The notes beneath the pieces are model-generated. The model worked only from the letters and a program-made list of their open reading frames with translations. It did not search any database and was not told the origin of the DNA. The translations under genes and the position numbers were made by a program. A stretch of 64,000 nt of DNA. It comes from Spironucleus salmonicida (taxonomy: Eukaryota > Fornicata > Diplomonadida > Hexamitidae). The stretch spans positions 752,001-816,000 of the forward strand of contig CM035320.1 of NCBI GenBank assembly GCA_000497125.2, given 5' to 3'. Shown in pieces: positions 23,153 through 33,830 of this stretch; positions within the stretch are counted from its first letter, which is position 1, and every line of letters starts with the position of its first letter.

Positions 23153-23800
23153 TCAAAGTTCCTTCAGAAGCTCAGTGTAGTCGTCCACGAGAAAATCGCA
23201 AATCTCCCTCTTCTAGTCCATCTGGTTCCTCTCGCTGAGGATCCCGATTACTCTGCCCCCGCTAGCTCTGGCCCCCTGCATGCCTGCCACGGTGTCCTCG
23301 AATACCACTGTCTCCTAGGGGTTCCCGCCGATCTGTCTCATACACTCCAAAAATACCTTGGGGCTAGGCTTGCTAGCACCTACTTCATCGCAAGTAACTA
23401 TTGTGACTTTTTCTTTAATGCTAGGAAATTGAGATATTATAGTATCTATAACAATTCTAGTAGTCGCAGTTGCAATTCCAAACTTTATATTCTTAGCTAT
23501 CAACTTTTCTATAAATTTATCTGCATTATGAATAAACTTAACATTCTTTAAATATGAAATGCTAATTTCAGCAAATTATTTAAAAACTTATTCTTTGGTT
23601 AGCGACAATTTATACTTTGAAATCAACAAATCACAAGCATCTAAAGCAGATAATCCTGGCATTCCAATAAAATGGAACTCTTTGTTATATTAAACGTTAA
23701 AAGATTTTACAAGTTCTTCATGAATAATATCCCAAGTGGCTAAAGAGTCGATCAAAGTTCCATCAAAATCAAAAACGTAATATTTTATATCTTCGAGCAT
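23153..23800 (-). CDS. HAD-superfamily hydrolase, mosaic paralogue 1
   Basis: The 215-residue protein has the HAD motifs: FDFDGTLIDS (nucleophile Asp), GIATATTR (motif II), the Lys in GASKPSPKVF, and VVFEDTVAGMQ (acidic motif). It is probably a phosphatase or beta-phosphoglucomutase-like enzyme on small phosphates. Residues 1-139 are AT-rich and differ from the paralogue at 46115, while residues 140-215 are GC-rich and identical to it. The switch coincides with the end of repeat D. Confidence 0.88.
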
Positions 23801-25214
23801 TTTTAAATTATTTATATAGAATTAGTTTAAATTATATAATATTTCTAAATATCGTAATTTTATATCAGAAATATTAAGCAACTAATTAAAAATTGAATTA
23901 TTTTAATATAATATACAAATATTTTTAACATATAATCCAAAAATGAAAAACTTTGTTAAATATATTATTTATTCTAAAAATGAAGTTCATATCCTAAAGA
24001 ATCAAGTGATAAATAAATATCGTCTGGTGATTAATTTTTTACGATTATTTGAAATTAAAAATAAATCATAATTTTTACTTGAATTTATTCCATTTTTTAG
24101 TTGGACATATTAAAAATTTCAAACGTATTTCTTAAATGTAGTAAAACCATAATATTTGTTACTATACTGTAAATTATTATAAATAATATTACCTGAGTAA
24201 TATCTATGCCATAAGATCTTAATGTTAGTTATCTCCAAAACAAGTTAATATATATGATTGCCAGATTAACATTTCATAATATTTAGAAACAAGAAATAGT
24301 AATCATTAATCTACTTCATGTTTAATATTGAAAATATTTTTTTGATTATAAAAATACCACAGCTATAAATTTTATGATTTATTAAATATAAATTTGTTTG
24401 ACGCATATGTGAATATACTATACTATATCCTTTTCCAATATTACTATTTTTATTCTTTAATAATGAATATTTATAAATCTTGCTTAAAATACGTTATTAA
24501 AATTTAAAATACCTTTTTTAATTAATGCTTAAATTAGTAATACACACAGTATATTTGTCCTACGGCTATTATGAATTCCATCTTTAGAAATAATAGACAT
24601 AGAAATAGCAAAATTAATAACCTGCACAGTTTGTTATTCAGCAACTCTACAAATTTATTTTTTAATAAATTCTTTAATGTACATAAAGTAATACAAATAC
24701 TTATTATTTTTAAATAATTTCAAATAACAACAAAACATTATATATAAATATGAATTAAAGTATAAAATTTAAAAGAAAATAAGTTCAGTCTATCAAACTT
24801 AACTAAAATATCTAAAATATACCAAATACTGTATTGAATGTCTTGTAAATATATAATAGTAATGTTAGCTTGTTTATAAATAGGTTATTATACTAAAAAT
24901 ATTAGTTATATTGAAGAACATCTAAATATATCATAAATTATTAATTTTTTACCATAAGTTTACGTATTTCTATATTAAATTATTATAAATAATTGATATA
25001 ATAATCTGTTAAAACACAATATTTATATTATATTCAATAAAAAACATAGATTTACTTTATAATCATATAAATCGTTAAAATGGTCGATATTGGTATATAA
25101 ACAATTTTTATTACAAGTATTTGATATAAAATTTTAAAGATTACATTCAAAAAAAAGAATTTATAATAGTATGCATGCTTATTATTATAGAGAAATTTTT
25201 ATTTACACAGCAAA
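23801..25214. other. Long AT-rich non-coding stretch
   Basis: About 1.4 kb of AT-rich DNA upstream of the HAD gene. Frames are short on both strands, and I see no RNA fold or repeat. Confidence 0.5.
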
Positions 25215-26733
25215 ATGTTCGTTTTACGTTTTTCTTCTACATCTACTAACTGCTTTTCAACTAGTTCATATCTTGAAGGGGATGTTTAATAACGTATATT
25301 AACAGTATATTTGATACCATAAAGCGCAATTGATCCACTATATCTTGCTCTTAATACCTCAAATACCACTCTTGATCTAATTTATAAAAATTCTGAAACC
25401 CATGGATTACCAGTTTTTACATCGTAGCCATTTATATATATATATACCTAGAGTGGTTAATTATACTAATATTTCTATTTCTGAAGCATAAATAATCTAA
25501 TTATAGATATTATTGCTGCTGATTATATTGTCAGAATTGAAAAAGCTGCTGATTATTATCGAACTTTTAATATAATTAAATATCTAAAATCTGATGTGTT
25601 ATCTTGTTGGTCGAACCTAATTTTTCTTAATCTGTTATTCTTATGAAAGTGTAAATCACTTTTGAATTACAGCCAAATGATTGTTCTATTCCGGCAAATG
25701 CTTAACTTTTCCCCACGATTTTGTTTAATGATAATGGAACGATAATTATTTTATAAGAATTTTAATAAAGGAATGGTTTAGAAGATTATAAGTATCCTTA
25801 TGTCCATAATATGGTAAAATTCACTTGTTTGGTTTGTAGGGAAATAGAAGATTTGGGAAAAAGGGAAGAATGTTTATAGGTCATTGGTATCATGGTTAAT
25901 AGTTTAGAATATGTATTAGGTTTATATCTAATCTATTATTCTGGTTAAATGTGAACCGAAGTAATTTAAGATGCCGTCGTATATTAGGGAGAAGGGTCTA
26001 TTATGCGTGGGGATACCACAGGTATCTTATTCTATATTAATCCTCATTTATATATTTTATATCATGCGCTTTTTAATCATTATCCAAGCTGATAGATAGA
26101 AAAAATACAGTTAATATCAAATTATACATAATGATGAAAAGTGGAGATTTATCTTTGATATATTATGATAATTATTCCTTATATACATCCAGTAATATTT
26201 AATTCTTATAAAGTGCTGCAGGTATGAAACCTTACTGAAAGTATTCTTTGATTATCTATACATAATATATTCAGTATAATGAGACTAATGAAATTACAGG
26301 ATAGTTATTTACTACAATTAATACTGTTAAATAATGTATTTATCTTACTATATTAGATATAAGAGGTAGAAATGATATAACATTCTAATTACGAAGTGAT
26401 TTTAATGAAATTTGGTTGGACATAGATGAAGACATTTAATTATAGATAGTTAACGAAAAACTAGAAATTTTATTAAAGCAAGCATTCAAATTAAAAATTA
26501 TATATATAATAGGACAATTACTAAACTAAATAAGATATAAGAAGCATAATTAAAAATAATCATGGAGTTAAATTTACAGTTAGAGGGCCAAGTTTATACA
26601 TGGTTAGTATACAAATAAGTTTTGAAAATATTGGTGCATTCTGGATTATTTATCTAAGTTATGTAGTTGTTTATGCAATAGGTGGTATATTGACTATAAC
26701 AATTATTATACGGAAAGAAAACAAAACAGATTG
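25215..26733 (+). pseudogene. Probable decayed membrane-protein gene
   Basis: Protein-like segments lie in different plus-strand frames. There is an ATG-led piece (LYLALNTSNTTLDLIY), a middle piece (DITFQLRSDFNEIWLDIDED) and a C-terminal piece with a membrane span and basic tail (VVVYAIGGILTITIIIRK) ending in TGA at 26731-26733. They are separated by TGA codons and frame changes. The layout suggests a type I surface protein like that at 50872, but no clear sequence match was seen. Several unspliced introns are the alternative, but no splice motifs support that. Confidence 0.4.
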
Positions 26734-27352
26734 ATTTTTAATTATAATTTGTTTAAATTCATAGTTAATTGTTTAAAACTCCAATCTACTAAACAAATAT
26801 CGTTTTGTAATGTTGATATTTATAATGTATTCGTTTTTACAAATTAATGTTAATTGAAATAAATAGAACTGAGACTTTATAATATAAATGGCAATCAAAA
26901 TCTTAATATTAATCATTAAATTATACTTCTTTAATAATGCTATAAATAGGATTTAATAAATGATTCATAGTTAGCGTAATATAAGAACGAGTCAGTTTTT
27001 CATTCGAAGTTATAGTTAAATAACCTTATAAAATATAAAATAATTATATTAATAAATTTGAATTCTATACTTGCTGTCTAATTTAGTATTTTGTATGATA
27101 TAATTTTATTAATATATTACTTAATATTATTTATTATTATAAAAATTTACTAAATATTTTCATCGATTTCCTAATGGAATTAATATTAATAGTAGAAATT
27201 GAGATACATAGTCGTAAGAACATCAGGAAATATCATAGAAACCCAATAATATTAAATAATTTAAAATACTTAAATTCTATATGATATAAATGAGTTTTTA
27301 ACCAGTTATTATAAATTATGTGTCAAAAATTAATACTTGTTACAAATTAATA
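26734..27352. other. AT-rich intergenic region
   Basis: AT-rich spacer ending exactly at the stop codon of RPL9 copy A. The sharp change from AT-rich to GC-rich sequence at 27353 is the repeat boundary. Confidence 0.5.
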
Positions 27353-27904
27353 TCACTGGGTGCCCCTGTGGGAGACGTAGATACCGTCGAGGAACTTCCT
27401 GAGATCCTTGTGGCGGATCTTTACGGACTCGTGGATCTGGGCACAGAACATGGAGACGAGCTCCACGTCGTTACCGGTGATGATGAGCTCGTCCTTGATA
27501 TCCTTGGAGATTTCGATCTTGACACCAGGCTGGGCGGTGATCTTGCGGACCTCGGACTCACGAAGGAAGTTACGGATCTCGATGGTGGACGCGTTGTCGA
27601 CGATGTTGACGGAGATGGGGAAGTGGGCATAGGCAAGTCTCATCTTGTAGAGGTAGCCCTTGGTGACGCCGGTGATCAGGTTCTGGATGTGGGCAGTGAT
27701 GGTCCTGGGGAGGGACTTCTGCTGGCCCTTCGGGAACCAGACGGTGACGATGACTTCGGCGCCTACCATCTCAAGTTCGCAGGGGGTGTGGACGAAATCG
27801 CGGAAGAGGGTGCCGCGGGGACCGGTGATGGTCACCTTCTTGCCTACAAGCTCGCACTTGATGCCCTCGGGGATAGTGATAGTACAGACGTTCTTTAGTA
27901 CCAT
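27353..27904 (-). CDS. RPL9: 60S ribosomal protein L9 (uL6), copy A
   Basis: The protein is identical to that of copies B (29391) and C (41553). It has the uL6 blocks VTITGPRGTLFRDF, MRLAYAHFPIS, VEIRNFL-type IEIRNFLRESEVRK, and the C-terminal KDLRKFLDGIYVSHRGT. It sits at the base of the large-subunit stalk. The start is the ATG after TTTTCCACTCCTTCGTC. An upstream in-frame extension was not used. The 3' flank differs from the other copies right after TGA. Confidence 0.93.
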   Translation of the reverse strand: MVLKNVCTITIPEGIKCELVGKKVTITGPRGTLFRDFVHTPCELEMVGAEVIVTVWFPKGQQKSLPRTITAHIQNLITGVTKGYLYKMRLAYAHFPISVNIVDNASTIEIRNFLRESEVRKITAQPGVKIEISKDIKDELIITGNDVELVSMFCAQIHESVKIRHKDLRKFLDGIYVSHRGTQ

Positions 27905-28067
27905 GACGAAGGAGTGGAAAATAAAAAGCAAAATAGGTGCGGTACTAAACAGCCAAGTTCGGAATTGAATTACCGGCCCCGCGCCTCCTGCCTGGGCTCA
28001 GGGCGGACGCTTTAGCAGGAGCGCTGCGAACTCCAAGCCGACGAGGTCCCCACCCCAGAGCAGCTCA
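27353..28067 (-). repeat. Third, partial copy of repeat R (715 bp)
   Basis: The inverse of 29228-29942: every base mirrors about a constant sum of 57295. It begins at the RPL9 stop codon and overlaps the adjoining R copy by four bases (CTCA at 28064-28067). Confidence 0.9.
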
Positions 28068-28219
28068 CCGTCGGCCGTTAGGTAGAACAGGGTGTTGTAC
28101 GGCAGGTAACCCACGTCGAACGTGAGGTCGCCGTACTCGTTGAGTGTGGACGGGGTGAGGTCGTGCGGGGTATGGATCTGGTACCGCTTGCCGAGCTGCT
28201 CGAACTGGATGGCGGCCAT
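27998..28219 (-). CDS. Chimeric 73-aa ORF at a repeat junction
   Basis: The first 52 residues equal the N-terminus of the 178-residue protein at 43276. The last 21 residues (ending GGDLVGLEFAALLLKRPP) equal the C-terminus of the 131-residue protein at 28902. The join lies at the four-base overlap CTCA between two repeat copies and keeps frame. Whether it is expressed is unknown; it retains the upstream flank of the 178-residue gene. Confidence 0.55.
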   Translation of the reverse strand: MAAIQFEQLGKRYQIHTPHDLTPSTLNEYGDLTFDVGYLPYNTLFYLTADGELLWGGDLVGLEFAALLLKRPP

Positions 28220-28271
28220 TCTGAAAATGCGGAGGAAAGTGACAGTCGCAAAAATGCGCAATCGTAAAACA

Positions 28272-28787
28272 TCACTGCATGAGCGTCCCCTTGCGCACAG
28301 CCTCGCCGTCGGCTCCGAGCTTGGTCGCGATCGCAACACCGAACTCGAGCGCGACGCCGGGGCCCTTGGCGCACACGTGCTTGTCGCCCACCACGACTCT
28401 GTCGTCCACGAAGGTGTTACCGGGGGCCTCACAACCGGGGTAGCCGCATACCTTGAGGCCCTTCCACACGCCCCACTTGGTGAGGACCTAGGGTGCCGCG
28501 CACATCGCGCAGACGAGCTTGCCCTTCTGGACGTAGGATTCCACGAGGGCCTTGACCTTCATATCGGCCTCGAGGTTGGCGAAGCCCATTCCGCCTGGAA
28601 TGATGATGGCGTCGGCGTCCACAACGGTGGTGCTGTCGGCGGTCATGATCATGCCCTGGTTACCGGTTACAGTCTTGGTGGTCGCGAAGAGGGTGACCTT
28701 CACGCCCGCGCGTCTGAGGATGTCGGCTGTACCGTAGGTCTCTATCTCCTCGCATCCCTCAAACATGTACAATAAGGCTGATGGCAT
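28272..28787 (-). CDS. DJ-1/PfpI family protein, copy 1
   Basis: The 171-residue protein has the DJ-1 core: EGCEEIETYG with the conserved Glu, a middle block IIIPGGMGF, and the nucleophile elbow VCAMCAAP with Cys. The C-terminal half includes CGYPGCEAP. Relatives act as glyoxalase or deglycase-type redox protection proteins in the cytosol. One TAG (Gln) follows CAAP. The start follows TGCCACTCCACAA. Residue 77 is Val here and Ala in copy 2. Confidence 0.9.
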
Positions 28788-28901
28788 TTGTGGAGTGGCA
28801 GATTTATATCGTAGTAGTGGGGGCTAGAGCGGGGCCTCGGAAATCAAATCGTCGTACACCTCTGGGTATACGATGCGACTATATTCTACGCACCACTCCG
28901 A
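28788..28901. promoter_or_regulatory. Divergent promoter between DJ-1 and the 131-aa gene
   Basis: The 114-base spacer has a CCACTCC element at each edge, pointing outward: CCACTCCACAA before the DJ-1 ATG (minus strand) and CACCACTCCGA before the other ATG (plus strand). This is the clearest paired use of the element in the window. It recurs inverted at 42594-42707. Confidence 0.55.
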
Positions 28902-29297
28902 ATGGCAGTTCTCGAGGGGACATCCCTAGAATACCTCGGTCCGCCCCCGGAGGCCTTCGCGCCGCTGCTGGTCGTGCTCAGCTGCACCTTCGTGGCCGAC
29001 ACCCGCCTCCTTCCGCAGCGCCTGGCGGCCTTCCGCGCCCAGCACCCCGGCGTTGGCGTGCTATACCTGTTCCGGGAGCCCCGTTCGGCTGTGGAAACCG
29101 CCTTCCCCCGCCTCGACCTCTTTGGTGGTTCCTGCGTGGCCGTGGACCCGAGCAACACCGCCTTTGACGTCCTGCTCGGGCACACTGGGCAGCGACTGGT
29201 GCCGGCGTTTTGCCTCTTCGGCCGCACTGAGCTGCTCTGGGGTGGGGACCTCGTCGGCTTGGAGTTCGCAGCGCTCCTGCTAAAGCGTCCGCCCTGA
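28902..29297 (+). CDS. Hypothetical protein, possibly thioredoxin-fold (131 aa), copy 1
   Basis: GC-rich frame from an ATG 5 bases after CCACTCC. Blocks PLLVVLSCTFVADTR, VGVLYLF, RLVPAFCLFG and a closing LLWGGDLVGL recall a thioredoxin-like strand order with a single Cys, but no CxxC. I do not recognise the family with confidence. An identical copy lies at 42198-42593. Confidence 0.7.
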   Translation: MAVLEGTSLEYLGPPPEAFAPLLVVLSCTFVADTRLLPQRLAAFRAQHPGVGVLYLFREPRSAVETAFPRLDLFGGSCVAVDPSNTAFDVLLGHTGQRLVPAFCLFGRTELLWGGDLVGLEFAALLLKRPP

Positions 29298-29390
29298 GCC
29301 CAGGCAGGAGGCGCGGGGCCGGTAATTCAATTCCGAACTTGGCTGTTTAGTACCGCACCTATTTTGCTTTTTATTTTCCACTCCTTCGTC

Positions 29391-29942
29391 ATGGTACTAA
29401 AGAACGTCTGTACTATCACTATCCCCGAGGGCATCAAGTGCGAGCTTGTAGGCAAGAAGGTGACCATCACCGGTCCCCGCGGCACCCTCTTCCGCGATTT
29501 CGTCCACACCCCCTGCGAACTTGAGATGGTAGGCGCCGAAGTCATCGTCACCGTCTGGTTCCCGAAGGGCCAGCAGAAGTCCCTCCCCAGGACCATCACT
29601 GCCCACATCCAGAACCTGATCACCGGCGTCACCAAGGGCTACCTCTACAAGATGAGACTTGCCTATGCCCACTTCCCCATCTCCGTCAACATCGTCGACA
29701 ACGCGTCCACCATCGAGATCCGTAACTTCCTTCGTGAGTCCGAGGTCCGCAAGATCACCGCCCAGCCTGGTGTCAAGATCGAAATCTCCAAGGATATCAA
29801 GGACGAGCTCATCATCACCGGTAACGACGTGGAGCTCGTCTCCATGTTCTGTGCCCAGATCCACGAGTCCGTAAAGATCCGCCACAAGGATCTCAGGAAG
29901 TTCCTCGACGGTATCTACGTCTCCCACAGGGGCACCCAGTGA
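29391..29942 (+). CDS. RPL9: 60S ribosomal protein L9 (uL6), copy B
   Basis: The 183-residue ribosomal protein is of normal family length. The initiator TTTTCCACTCC lies 6 bases before ATG, with an upstream TTTTTATT. All codons are strongly GC-ending with no TAA/TAG Gln, as expected for high expression. TGA is followed only 20 bases later by the stop of the convergent 166-residue gene. Confidence 0.95.
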   Translation: MVLKNVCTITIPEGIKCELVGKKVTITGPRGTLFRDFVHTPCELEMVGAEVIVTVWFPKGQQKSLPRTITAHIQNLITGVTKGYLYKMRLAYAHFPISVNIVDNASTIEIRNFLRESEVRKITAQPGVKIEISKDIKDELIITGNDVELVSMFCAQIHESVKIRHKDLRKFLDGIYVSHRGTQ

Positions 29943-29962
29943 GTTTTATTTAACCGCTCCGC

Positions 29963-30463
29963 TCACTTGAAGATCCAATCTATGTTCTCGTCCGGAATGA
30001 AGTCCTCTTTGTCGTCGTTGAACTGGAACTGCGGGTCGTCCCTACCCTGCCTCGTGCTCCGCCTTCCCTTCAGCGAGTCCTGCCGGATCTGGTCCCAGTT
30101 CTTCATCTCGCATTTCGCCGACTCCGTGTGGCGCAGCGGCTTCTGCGACTTCTTCGTCGGCACCGACGCCATGCCGTCCAGCTCCCTCTGGAAGACGATT
30201 TGGTCATGGATGTTCTGGGAAAACTTTTGGATGTCGCTCTGGCTCTCGACAGTGTCATTCCCGGTATCGAAACTCTGAACGGTCATCTTCGGGGTCCGCG
30301 CTGACTGGTGATTCTGCGGCCTGAGCCGGTTTTTCATGCGCGTCGTATCCCGCGATACCAGGGACACGGACTCGGGTGCCACCACCGGAACTGGCCCCAC
30401 GGCGCGGAGCACTAGCGACTTAAACTAGTAAGTTTCATTTTGTAAGGCTTGTTATATGAACAT
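29963..30463 (-). CDS. Hypothetical protein (166 aa), mosaic N-terminus
   Basis: Residues 15-166 are identical to residues 19-170 of the gene at 41020, but the first 14 residues come from flanking non-repeat DNA (MFIQQALQNETYQF). Even so, NETYQFKS resembles HETYGPKS of the other copy, so the two 5' ends look like diverged homologues rather than a random join. The C-terminus is acidic (FNDDKEDFIPDENIDW). The family is unknown. Confidence 0.65.
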
Positions 30464-30603
30464 TGTATATAATTATACTTCATTTGTCTCGTTTCCTAAA
30501 CAAATGATATTTTGTTAATTAATTTATTAAATAATATAATAATTTATTTAATTTTGATTATTAATAATAGATATTATAACTATTTGAAATAAATATAAAA
30601 TAA

Positions 30604-30876
30604 ATGAAAAAGATTAAGATAGACCGAAAGGTATTATCCTCAAAGAAAGCAAGTAAATACAGTCATCAAATCTCAATACCACATAAGATACCTATTAAAA
30701 AATTAAGTTAGTTAGTAGCTCCTTCTTTTTTAGGTAGACTATACAATCCATTGTTTAAAGTTAACGATAAATCATTAGAGTTTAGTCTTAGTGACAATAG
30801 AGATCTGGATTATGATGAATTATTAGCTTTAGAATTACATGGGATAGAAAGCTGTAATAGTATCAGTATGGATTGA
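30604..30876 (+). CDS. Small hypothetical protein (90 aa)
   Basis: AT-rich frame with one TAG Gln. The N-terminus is basic (KKIKIDRK) and the C-terminus acidic (DNRDLDYDELLALEL). No domain is recognised. The ATG lies in an AAATG context typical of neighbouring AT-rich genes. Confidence 0.5.
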
Positions 30877-31920
30877 ACGGCTGCATATTTGGTTGATCAA
30901 ATTTTATATGCTGCTAAAAACGACATATAATTAATAATTATAACATATTATAGAAGTGAGTTTTAGTTAATGGTTGGTTTTAGTTATTTAATTAACAATT
31001 ATACAAAAATAATATATGATAAAAAGTGGAAAACTATCAATTTCTATTAAAAATATCTCTTTAACTAATATTCGGATTGTTATTATAAAATTAATACTTT
31101 GGCTAAATATGATTTAAATTAGAATTGTCAAATAATTGATAGAAACTGACTCTAACTTCAAGTAGTATACCTAATATAATATGAATATACAATTATTATA
31201 TCAGTTTTTTAGATATTGTAAAATAATACTTATTTATAATTTTATTTGACATTATAAAATAGTACTAAAAATATTTATGCGTTGAATAATAGGATATATA
31301 CACTCCACAGTAAAAGTAAAAGGATTTACTGCAAAACATTTGATTTACGGTAATTTAAATTATTCTAAAGTTAAAATTTTGGGAATAGAGGTTGAATATA
31401 GTGATTTAATATGAAATTATTATAATAATTTACTCTTATTTCAATAATATAATAGAAACCCCTTTTACATATCAACTATAAAATATTGTATATTCATATA
31501 ATAGTATGTGTTTAAAAATAATATTATATATTAGTTGAAATATTTACTAATTTTGTTCGATATTTTTAATAATTAGGAGTTAACAATAATATGGAATGTT
31601 GTATAAATTAAGTAATAAAATATATTAATTATAAATAAATAACATCTAAGACTATGTTCTAATGTTATTCTAGTTTTCAAAGTATTTATTAATGTGATAT
31701 TGGAATGACAAGTATTGAATTCTTGTTTCTTGTTAGTTCAAATAATTTTATATAAGTGAAAATTTGTAACCTAATAAAATGATATTGAGGATTAATTTTG
31801 AATAAGATCAGTCTAAATTACAAATAACTATATGAATTCAGTCATATAAATAGGACTATAGCAGAGATTCGTTAAAATTTTCATATATTTGTTATTGTAT
31901 AGTTGATTCTTTCGATAATA
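30877..31920. other. AT-rich non-coding stretch with possible gene remnants
   Basis: About 1 kb without a full gene. Near 31300 a CACTCCACAG element precedes a short frame (VKVKGFTAKHLIYG, ending at TGA near 31410) that lacks an ATG. It may be the tail of a decayed gene. Confidence 0.4.
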
Positions 31921-32397
31921 TCATGGAAATTTATTCTAGTCCAGTGCATCTGTTGAATATTTTAATTATTTTAGCCTTTTAATTACCTCATTAGAGGTTC
32001 GGTTGATTTTAAGTCCTATTTTACGCCATTATCTTGCGGGGGTAGAGTTAACAGCATTTATAAGTTGAGCATCATCTTCTTTAAGCCAAACTTTACAATG
32101 TTATACGTTTAGCACTCTTTAATAATGTTAATATAAAGATACTTTTTACCTTTGTCTTTTACTAACACTATTAAACTTATTAGTTATCTTAACCCAGTTT
32201 AGAAGCTACTAATTAATGTTTGATGAATTAATAATTGATTTCAACAATAATGACTCTTATTAACTGAATATATTATATTATGATTTACCCGGTGTCTTAG
32301 GATTATGATAGTCATTTATCTAAGAAGACTAAGATAACTCCTCCGAATGAGCTTAAGGTTGAGCTAGTTATTCTGAATCTGAACAATGAGAAAACAT
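31921..32397 (-). CDS. Two-repeat Myb DNA-binding protein
   Basis: The 158-residue protein has a Gln/Ser-rich N-terminus. Repeat 1 contains NWVKITNKFNS and YQHYQRVL; repeat 2 contains KVWLKEDDAQLINAV, QWRKIGLKI and SNEVIKRLKQL. It is the same family as the Myb genes at 32652 and 38402. It is AT-rich with many TAA/TAG Gln codons and is divergent from a small membrane protein gene 55 bases away. Confidence 0.75.
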
Positions 32398-32452
32398 AAT
32401 TGGTTTTTATTGTAGATAGTACTATATATAATAATATATATATAACTTAAAA

Positions 32453-32614
32453 ATGTTAAATGAATCATTAATGCTAATACTGCTGATATCATTTATCGTT
32501 ATATCTAATATAATAGCTTTCACATATTACGCTATAAAACTAAGTTGGTTTAAAAGAAACAGAGTTGATAATAATTAGCTCACCTCCAGTACAGAATCAA
32601 GTTTACTTTATTGA
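32453..32614 (+). CDS. Small single-span membrane protein (53 aa)
   Basis: ATG to TGA frame with one hydrophobic segment (MLILLISFIVISNIIAF), then a basic stretch (KLSWFKRNR) and a Ser/Thr-rich end. One TAG Gln is used. It is short, so support is limited to membrane-protein-like composition. Confidence 0.45.
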
Positions 32615-32651
32615 GTGAAGGCTCTAAATTACCTTTTTCTAGATAAATTAA

Positions 32652-33107
32652 TCAGGGGAAATAATCTCTATCAATATTAATCCATTTTTTGTTATTTTTC
32701 AAGACCTTAAGTCTGTTTATAATTTAATTATCTGTTCTACCCTCTAACTGTTTAGCCATATATTTCCACTATCTCCTAGGACTTTTTAATAATACGTTAA
32801 TTAACAAATTATCCTCATCACCTGACCATTTTCTCTGAGTTTTTTCTGGAGTTAAAACTCGGACCCAATGCTAAACAATGCTCGCCTGACCTCTTTACCG
32901 ATAATTTAATTGATTGAATTTTTATGAGATAAAACTCCAATTTTTGGCTCCATACTCTAAGATAAGAGTACTTAGTAAACTGTTCTCTTATTCGCACCAA
33001 ATATTTGATTTCGTTCTACCTTAAGGTGGTTGATTTATCTATAATTAAACTTAATAAATCAATGCTAAGATTTACTATTGTTGTATCAAGAAATCGTCCA
33101 ACAACAT
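32652..33107 (-). CDS. Two-repeat Myb DNA-binding protein
   Basis: The 151-residue protein has two Myb repeats: IWCEQENSLLSTLI with AKNWSFIS and QHWVRVL, then KWSGDEDNLLINVL with RRQWKYMA and GRTDNQIINRLKVL. It ends RDYFP, closely parallel to EYFP of the D-repeat Myb, so the two are paralogues. It is AT-rich, whereas its paralogue is GC-rich. Confidence 0.82.
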
Positions 33108-33830
33108 TTTTTTCCCAAAAAAGATAAAATAAATATTGTGATATTTATATACTTCAGTGAGTTAGCCGTTGATATATTGTATTTAAAAATAATACAACAG
33201 AACTTACATTTATTATAATAATTTTAGAATTATCAAAAAATTTAAAAATTTAAGATTTATGGCATTAATTATGCTGAAATATAGAATAAATCGACCTATG
33301 GAAATTTTCAATTTCCTTTGTTTTAGAGTACTATTATTATCGTATAGAATTATAAGTTTGTATTAAATTTCCTTGATAGCGATATCATGTTAAAATAATT
33401 ATAAACATATTTCAGATCAATAATTGATCAGATAATTTTATAATAGCTACTAATGTAAAAACAATAGAACTAATATGAAAATTGTAGTATCTTATGATAT
33501 AGTATAATATAAAAATCAGAATATATTTAACAGAATAATATATACTCTAATATGTTAATACGTAACTAAGCCGATGTATGAAACGAATTCCCCATAAATT
33601 GTAACTATTATACACACTATAAGCCTTTATATAATTTTGCTAACTAAATTTTAAATACTGCTATCTCGGTAAAAAATTTATTAAATTTGATTAGAAGCAT
33701 TATTTCCCGGTGACTGTTATTCAATAGTATTTTTCTATATATTAATTATATATATCAAAATATATGTTTCTAATATGATTATAAAATATATAATAATATA
33801 TTTTTAACTTTCCACTCTAAAAAAGCATAA
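33108..33830. other. AT-rich intergenic region
   Basis: About 720 bases without a convincing frame. The right end holds TATATAATAATATATTTTTAAC and then TTTCCACTCT, a TATA-like plus initiator-like pair ahead of the gene at 33831. Confidence 0.5.

Larger units (their letters stand above)
21543..23383 (+). repeat. Direct repeat D, copy 1 (1841 bp)
   Basis: Matches 44505-46345 at a constant offset of 22962 with about five base differences seen by eye. It carries the 5' half of the DHHC gene, a complete Myb gene, a GC-rich dyad-rich island and the 3' half of a HAD gene. Both ends fall inside coding sequence. Confidence 0.9.
28064..30421 (+). repeat. Inverted repeat R, copy 1 (2358 bp)
   Basis: Mirrors 41074-43431 about a constant sum of 71495. 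One base difference was seen, in the DJ-1 gene. It carries a truncated 178-residue gene, the DJ-1 gene, the 131-residue gene, RPL9 and most of the 166-residue gene. Confidence 0.92.

Noticed and set aside
27320-27898. Acidic frame opposite RPL9 (and its copies)
   Set aside because: Mirror of a strongly biased ribosomal protein gene; no family match and no start context.
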